A stretch of DNA of 9,063 bases from Paludibacter sp. GTDB lineage: Bacteria > Bacteroidota > Bacteroidia > Bacteroidales > Paludibacteraceae. Location: assembly GCA_028748945.1 (NCBI GenBank), contig JAQTOL010000108.1:1-9063 (forward strand), read 5' to 3'. A model generated the notes under the pieces. It saw only the letters and a program-made list of their open reading frames with translations, did no database searches and was not told the DNA's origin. The position numbers and the translations under genes are program-made. Positions 6,898 to 9,063 of the stretch are shown piece after piece. The stretch's first letter is position 1, and each line of letters opens with the position of its first letter.

Positions 6898-7194
6898 ATG
6901 AAAGTACCCGGTTTTAATGTAGATTTTAGTGAAATGATAGAAGATAATCTGGTTCTTTTATCTGAAACCGATACGATAGTCGATTCAAAAGGAAAGACGA
7001 TCAACTTAAAAGAGGGTTTAAAAGTGACTGTTTATGCGCACGATTTAAGTAGTTGTGGAAAAGTTGATCCTTTGATTGCCGAAGGGATCGTTGAATTAAA
7101 TACACAGGGCGGTTGGACCTCCGGTTTTAAGTGGAATTGCAGAATCGACAATAAAGGAATTTACAATAAATCTCAAATAAATGATTTCCACTAA
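6898..7194 (+). CDS. conserved-looking small protein of unknown function
   Basis: This is a 98-residue soluble protein without signal peptide, membrane segment or recognised domain. It opens MKVPGFNVDFSEMIEDNLV and then alternates short predicted strands: LVLLSETDT, INLKEGLKVTVYAHD, PLIAEGIVEL, and the C-terminal FKWNCRIDNKGI. Two cysteines (in SSCGK and WNC) are not in a CxxC arrangement. The balanced codon use, the sense of the sequence and a good terminator 26 bp after the TAA make it a likely real gene. The ATG at 6898 is used because another ATG at 6893 in a different frame stops after two codons. It is transcribed alone or with the NUDIX gene upstream, from which 282 bp of repeats separate it. 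I cannot name a function. Confidence 0.75.
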   Translation: MKVPGFNVDFSEMIEDNLVLLSETDTIVDSKGKTINLKEGLKVTVYAHDLSSCGKVDPLIAEGIVELNTQGGWTSGFKWNCRIDNKGIYNKSQINDFH

Positions 7195-7219
7195 AAGAGA
7201 AAAAAGATATTTTTAGGGG

Positions 7220-7256
7220 AAAACGCTTCGACTTTTTAGCCGGGGCGTTTTTTTTT
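7220..7256 (+). terminator. Rho-independent terminator after the 98-residue ORF
   Basis: AAAACGCTTCG (7220-7230) pairs with CGGGGCGTTTT (7241-7251) over 11 bp, with two G-U pairs, around a 10-nt loop. A run of nine T begins inside the right arm (7248-7256). Confidence 0.88.
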
Positions 7257-7367
7257 AAACTAATTACTTTCCTATTGGTTTTATGAGTGAATAAACAAAC
7301 TGTGATCTTTATATCTGCATTTCAGCTTTAGGATTCAGAGAATAAAAATACAAACAAAAAAATAAAA

Positions 7368-8009
7368 ATGGAACCAAAAATAAAAATTGACATAGTTTCC
7401 GATGTGGTTTGTCCCTGGTGTATTGTAGGGTACAAACGCCTTGAAAAAGCGATTGTCGAAATGGGCATACAGGACCGGGTAGAGATTGAGTGGCAACCCT
7501 TTGAATTAAATCCTCAAATGCCTCCCGAAGGTGAAAATGTGAATGAACATATTAGTCGGAAATATGGAACTACTCAGGAAGATAACCGGCGATCGAAAGA
7601 ACAATTGTCCAAACTTGGTGCAGAAGTGGATTTTAAGTTTGATTACTTTGAGGATATGAAAATGCCAAATACGCTGGATGCTCATATTTTAATTGATTAT
7701 GCCAGGGAAAATGGGAAACAGACCGAATTAAATGTGCGTCTGGTGGAAGCATATTTCAGCGAACGAAAAGATATTTCGAAACGGGAAATTCTTTTACAAG
7801 AATTAAATAGTATTGGTTTAGATAAGCAGGAAGCACTGAAAAGGTTGGATGATGCAGATGCACGCCTGAAACTAAAGGAGAAAGAAGCCTATTGGAAAAA
7901 CAAAGGCATCAGATCTGTACCTACCATGCTGTTCAACGGTGCGAATGTGATTACAGGCGCTCATCCGCTGCATGTTTATAAACAAGTACTGACCGGATTG
8001 CTTAAATAA
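7368..8009 (+). CDS. FrnE-like DsbA-family thiol oxidoreductase
   Basis: The 213-residue protein of the DsbA/FrnE group has a thioredoxin fold with a helical insertion. It probably catalyses thiol-disulfide exchange or isomerisation and, lacking a signal peptide, should act in the cytoplasm. The first strand IKIDIVSDVVCPWC carries the redox pair C15-P16-W17-C18, followed by IVGYKRLEKA. The helical insertion spans about 60-150 and contains MPNTLDAHIL (99-108) and EAYFSERKDIS, both typical of FrnE. The cis-proline loop is SVPTM (P185), and FNGANVITGAHP leads to the final helix. The length is normal for the family. The ATG at 7368 has an A-rich upstream tract and no Shine-Dalgarno. The gene sits between two terminators, so it is probably a single transcription unit. 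Relatives are linked to oxidative-stress resistance in other bacteria; the substrate here is unknown. Confidence 0.93.
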   Translation: MEPKIKIDIVSDVVCPWCIVGYKRLEKAIVEMGIQDRVEIEWQPFELNPQMPPEGENVNEHISRKYGTTQEDNRRSKEQLSKLGAEVDFKFDYFEDMKMPNTLDAHILIDYARENGKQTELNVRLVEAYFSERKDISKREILLQELNSIGLDKQEALKRLDDADARLKLKEKEAYWKNKGIRSVPTMLFNGANVITGAHPLHVYKQVLTGLLK

Positions 8010-8114
8010 AACTTTGTAAAACAAATCTCTATCCGTGTATGGTGAGCATCAGTCCTACAGATTGTCCCAGTGGTTGAAATAAAAACATTAAAAGAGAAAA
8101 ATTTATTTTAGCAG

Positions 8115-8150
8115 AAACCGTTCCGACTATAAAGTCAGGGCGGTTTTTTT
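8115..8150 (+). terminator. Rho-independent terminator after the FrnE-like gene
   Basis: AAACCGTTCCGACT (8115-8128) pairs with AGTCAGGGCGGTTT (8133-8146) over 14 positions with one C/A mismatch and two G-U pairs, around an ATAA loop. Seven T follow from 8144. It lies about 105 bp after the stop codon. Confidence 0.88.
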
Positions 8151-8317
8151 GTGTCTTAATTCACGGAAACATATTTAACGGGTTTTTATTTTATCGGTAT
8201 AAGCGATAGGCCAATAAACCTTCGTTGCAAACGAAGGGGAAGTGGTGATTATAGTTAATAGAAACAGATAGAAATAGTTAAATTGATAAATAATTAAAAT
8301 AAAACAATAAAATATAG
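8151..8317. other. intergenic region with a short hairpin
   Basis: No gene is seen between the terminator at 8150 and the next promoter. A perfect 8-bp stem, CCTTCGTT (8219-8226) with AACGAAGG (8230-8237), closes a 3-nt GCA loop. It has no T-run and may be a REP-like or protein-binding palindrome. The rest is very AT-rich. Confidence 0.5.
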
Positions 8318-8345
8318 TTGTTTAATTTTATTTTCTCTATATTTG
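8318..8345 (+). promoter_or_regulatory. Bacteroidetes-type promoter of the DUF2975 / regulator pair
   Basis: TTG (8318-8320) and TATATTTG (8338-8345) match the consensus TTG-N17-23-TAnnTTTG exactly, with 17 bp between them. Transcription should start near 8352, giving a leader of about 19 nt before the ATG at 8371. It is the best promoter in the window. Small regulators of this class often act on their own promoter, but no operator repeat is obvious. Confidence 0.75.
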
Positions 8346-8370
8346 CCTTGAACAATCAAATAATAATATA

Positions 8371-8913
8371 ATGGGCAAAACAAATTTTCCAAAACAAATC
8401 TTCATTAAATCAATTTTATGGGGAGCTATCTTTTTTTCAGCAACAGCATTAGTTTACCATATTCGTTGGTTCATACCTTTTTTGAGTGAGAAAATTTCTT
8501 ATGTTGTCCCAAATGGACAGTCACCATTAATTTGGTTTCTTGTTCAAATTTGCGACAACTTGATTTTTTTATTTGTTGGGTATTTATTAATTAAGTTATT
8601 CAGAAAATTTCAAAAGACGGGTTTTTTTGACAATCAATGTATGCTAATTCTTGATAGAATAATCATTTCTTGCATTGGACTTGCTATTCTAGGTATAATT
8701 AAGTTAGGATTTAGTAACTACAACGACATGCAATTTAGTGAAGTAGTAAATGCTGTGAGCGGACTAAATTTATTAATAAGATTTATTAATAAGATTTTAG
8801 TTTTCAAAGAACCACAGACAATGTATTTATTATTGGCAACAATTCTTTGGATAGTAAAACAATTTGTAAACACTGCAATTTTAGTAAAAGCAGAAAACGA
8901 AAAATTTATATAG
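8371..8913 (+). CDS. DUF2975-family membrane protein
   Basis: The 180-residue integral membrane protein has four predicted membrane segments at about 11-30, 52-77, 91-113 and 149-172. The loop KTGFFDNQ (82-89) precedes the third segment, and the C-terminal tail ends LVKAENEKFI, close to the LKxEN tail usual in DUF2975 proteins. The family has no established biochemical role. Its members are usually encoded beside a very small XRE-type regulator, exactly as here, where the next gene starts 1 bp after the stop. The module may be a membrane sensor or stress-response unit, which is inference. Codon use is far more AT-rich than in mnmG or the NUDIX gene, which may reflect recent transfer. Confidence 0.82.
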   Translation: MGKTNFPKQIFIKSILWGAIFFSATALVYHIRWFIPFLSEKISYVVPNGQSPLIWFLVQICDNLIFLFVGYLLIKLFRKFQKTGFFDNQCMLILDRIIISCIGLAILGIIKLGFSNYNDMQFSEVVNAVSGLNLLIRFINKILVFKEPQTMYLLLATILWIVKQFVNTAILVKAENEKFI

Positions 8914-8914
8914 T

Positions 8915-9063
8915 ATGGCAATCATAATCAATTTAGACGTTATGATGGCTAAACGAAAAATGTCATTAAACGAACTTTCTCAAAGTGTTGGTTTGACAAC
9001 TGTAAATCTTTCTATTTTAAAAACTGGGAAAGCAAAAGGTATACGATTTAACACACTTGAAGC
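8915..9063 (+). CDS. YozG-like XRE-family transcriptional regulator (partial, cut by window end)
   Basis: The first 49 codons and part of the 50th are present, beginning MAIIINLDVMMAKRKMSLNE. A helix-turn-helix follows: MSLNELSQSVG (16-26) as the first helix and turn, then LTTVNLSILKTGKAKGIRF with the recognition helix, then NTLEA leading to the third helix. This is the layout of the small Cro/C1-type YozG regulators of about 65-75 residues that accompany DUF2975 membrane proteins. It starts 1 bp after the upstream stop codon, so the two are co-transcribed and probably translationally coupled. The C-terminal part lies outside the window. Confidence 0.85.
   Translation, partial: MAIIINLDVMMAKRKMSLNELSQSVGLTTVNLSILKTGKAKGIRFNTLE

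Noticed and set aside
7053..7064. Possible DnaA box TTGTGGAAAAG
   Set aside because: It is a single imperfect match inside a coding sequence; an origin needs a cluster, and no others were found.
8718..8921. 67-codon minus-strand ORF
   Set aside because: It is the reverse shadow of the DUF2975 gene.

Overview
The window looks like chromosomal DNA of a Bacteroidota member, most likely Bacteroidales. The grounds are an MnmG of Bacteroidetes type, A-rich translation starts without clear Shine-Dalgarno sites, promoters of the TTG / TAnnTTTG type, a lipoprotein with an L-Q-G-C lipobox, and intergenic repeats (GTTAATTA octamers, ACTATAAACT runs) of a kind common in that phylum. No genus can be named from the sequence.

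Layout. Positions 1-312 hold no gene. They carry two palindromic sites that match the chromosomal ParB-binding site parS (72-87 and 130-145) and a 21-bp tandem repeat that abuts the mnmG stop codon. mnmG (313-2187, minus strand) encodes the FAD-dependent tRNA wobble-uridine modification enzyme. From about 2341 to 4912 no convincing gene is seen. This stretch is AT-rich, T-heavy on the plus strand and unexpectedly rich in CCGG, and it contains short coding-like fragments on both strands, so it may be decayed sequence or a long non-coding region.

From 5000 onward all genes are on the plus strand: a lipoprotein with two tandem CHRD-like repeats (5000-5809), a MutT-type NUDIX hydrolase (6217-6615), a 98-residue protein of unknown function (6898-7194), a FrnE/DsbA-like oxidoreductase (7368-8009), and a two-gene module of a DUF2975 membrane protein (8371-8913) plus a small YozG/XRE-type regulator cut off by the window end (8915-9063). 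Three terminator-like hairpins of similar sequence separate these units, so most appear to be transcribed singly. Only the last two genes, 1 bp apart behind one good promoter, form a clear operon.

The most notable signal is the pair of parS sites beside mnmG. It suggests that the window lies in the origin-proximal domain and marks a loading point for ParB/SMC. No DnaA-box cluster is visible, so oriC itself is probably not in the window. I see no defence system, CRISPR array, insertion sequence, tRNA or rRNA.
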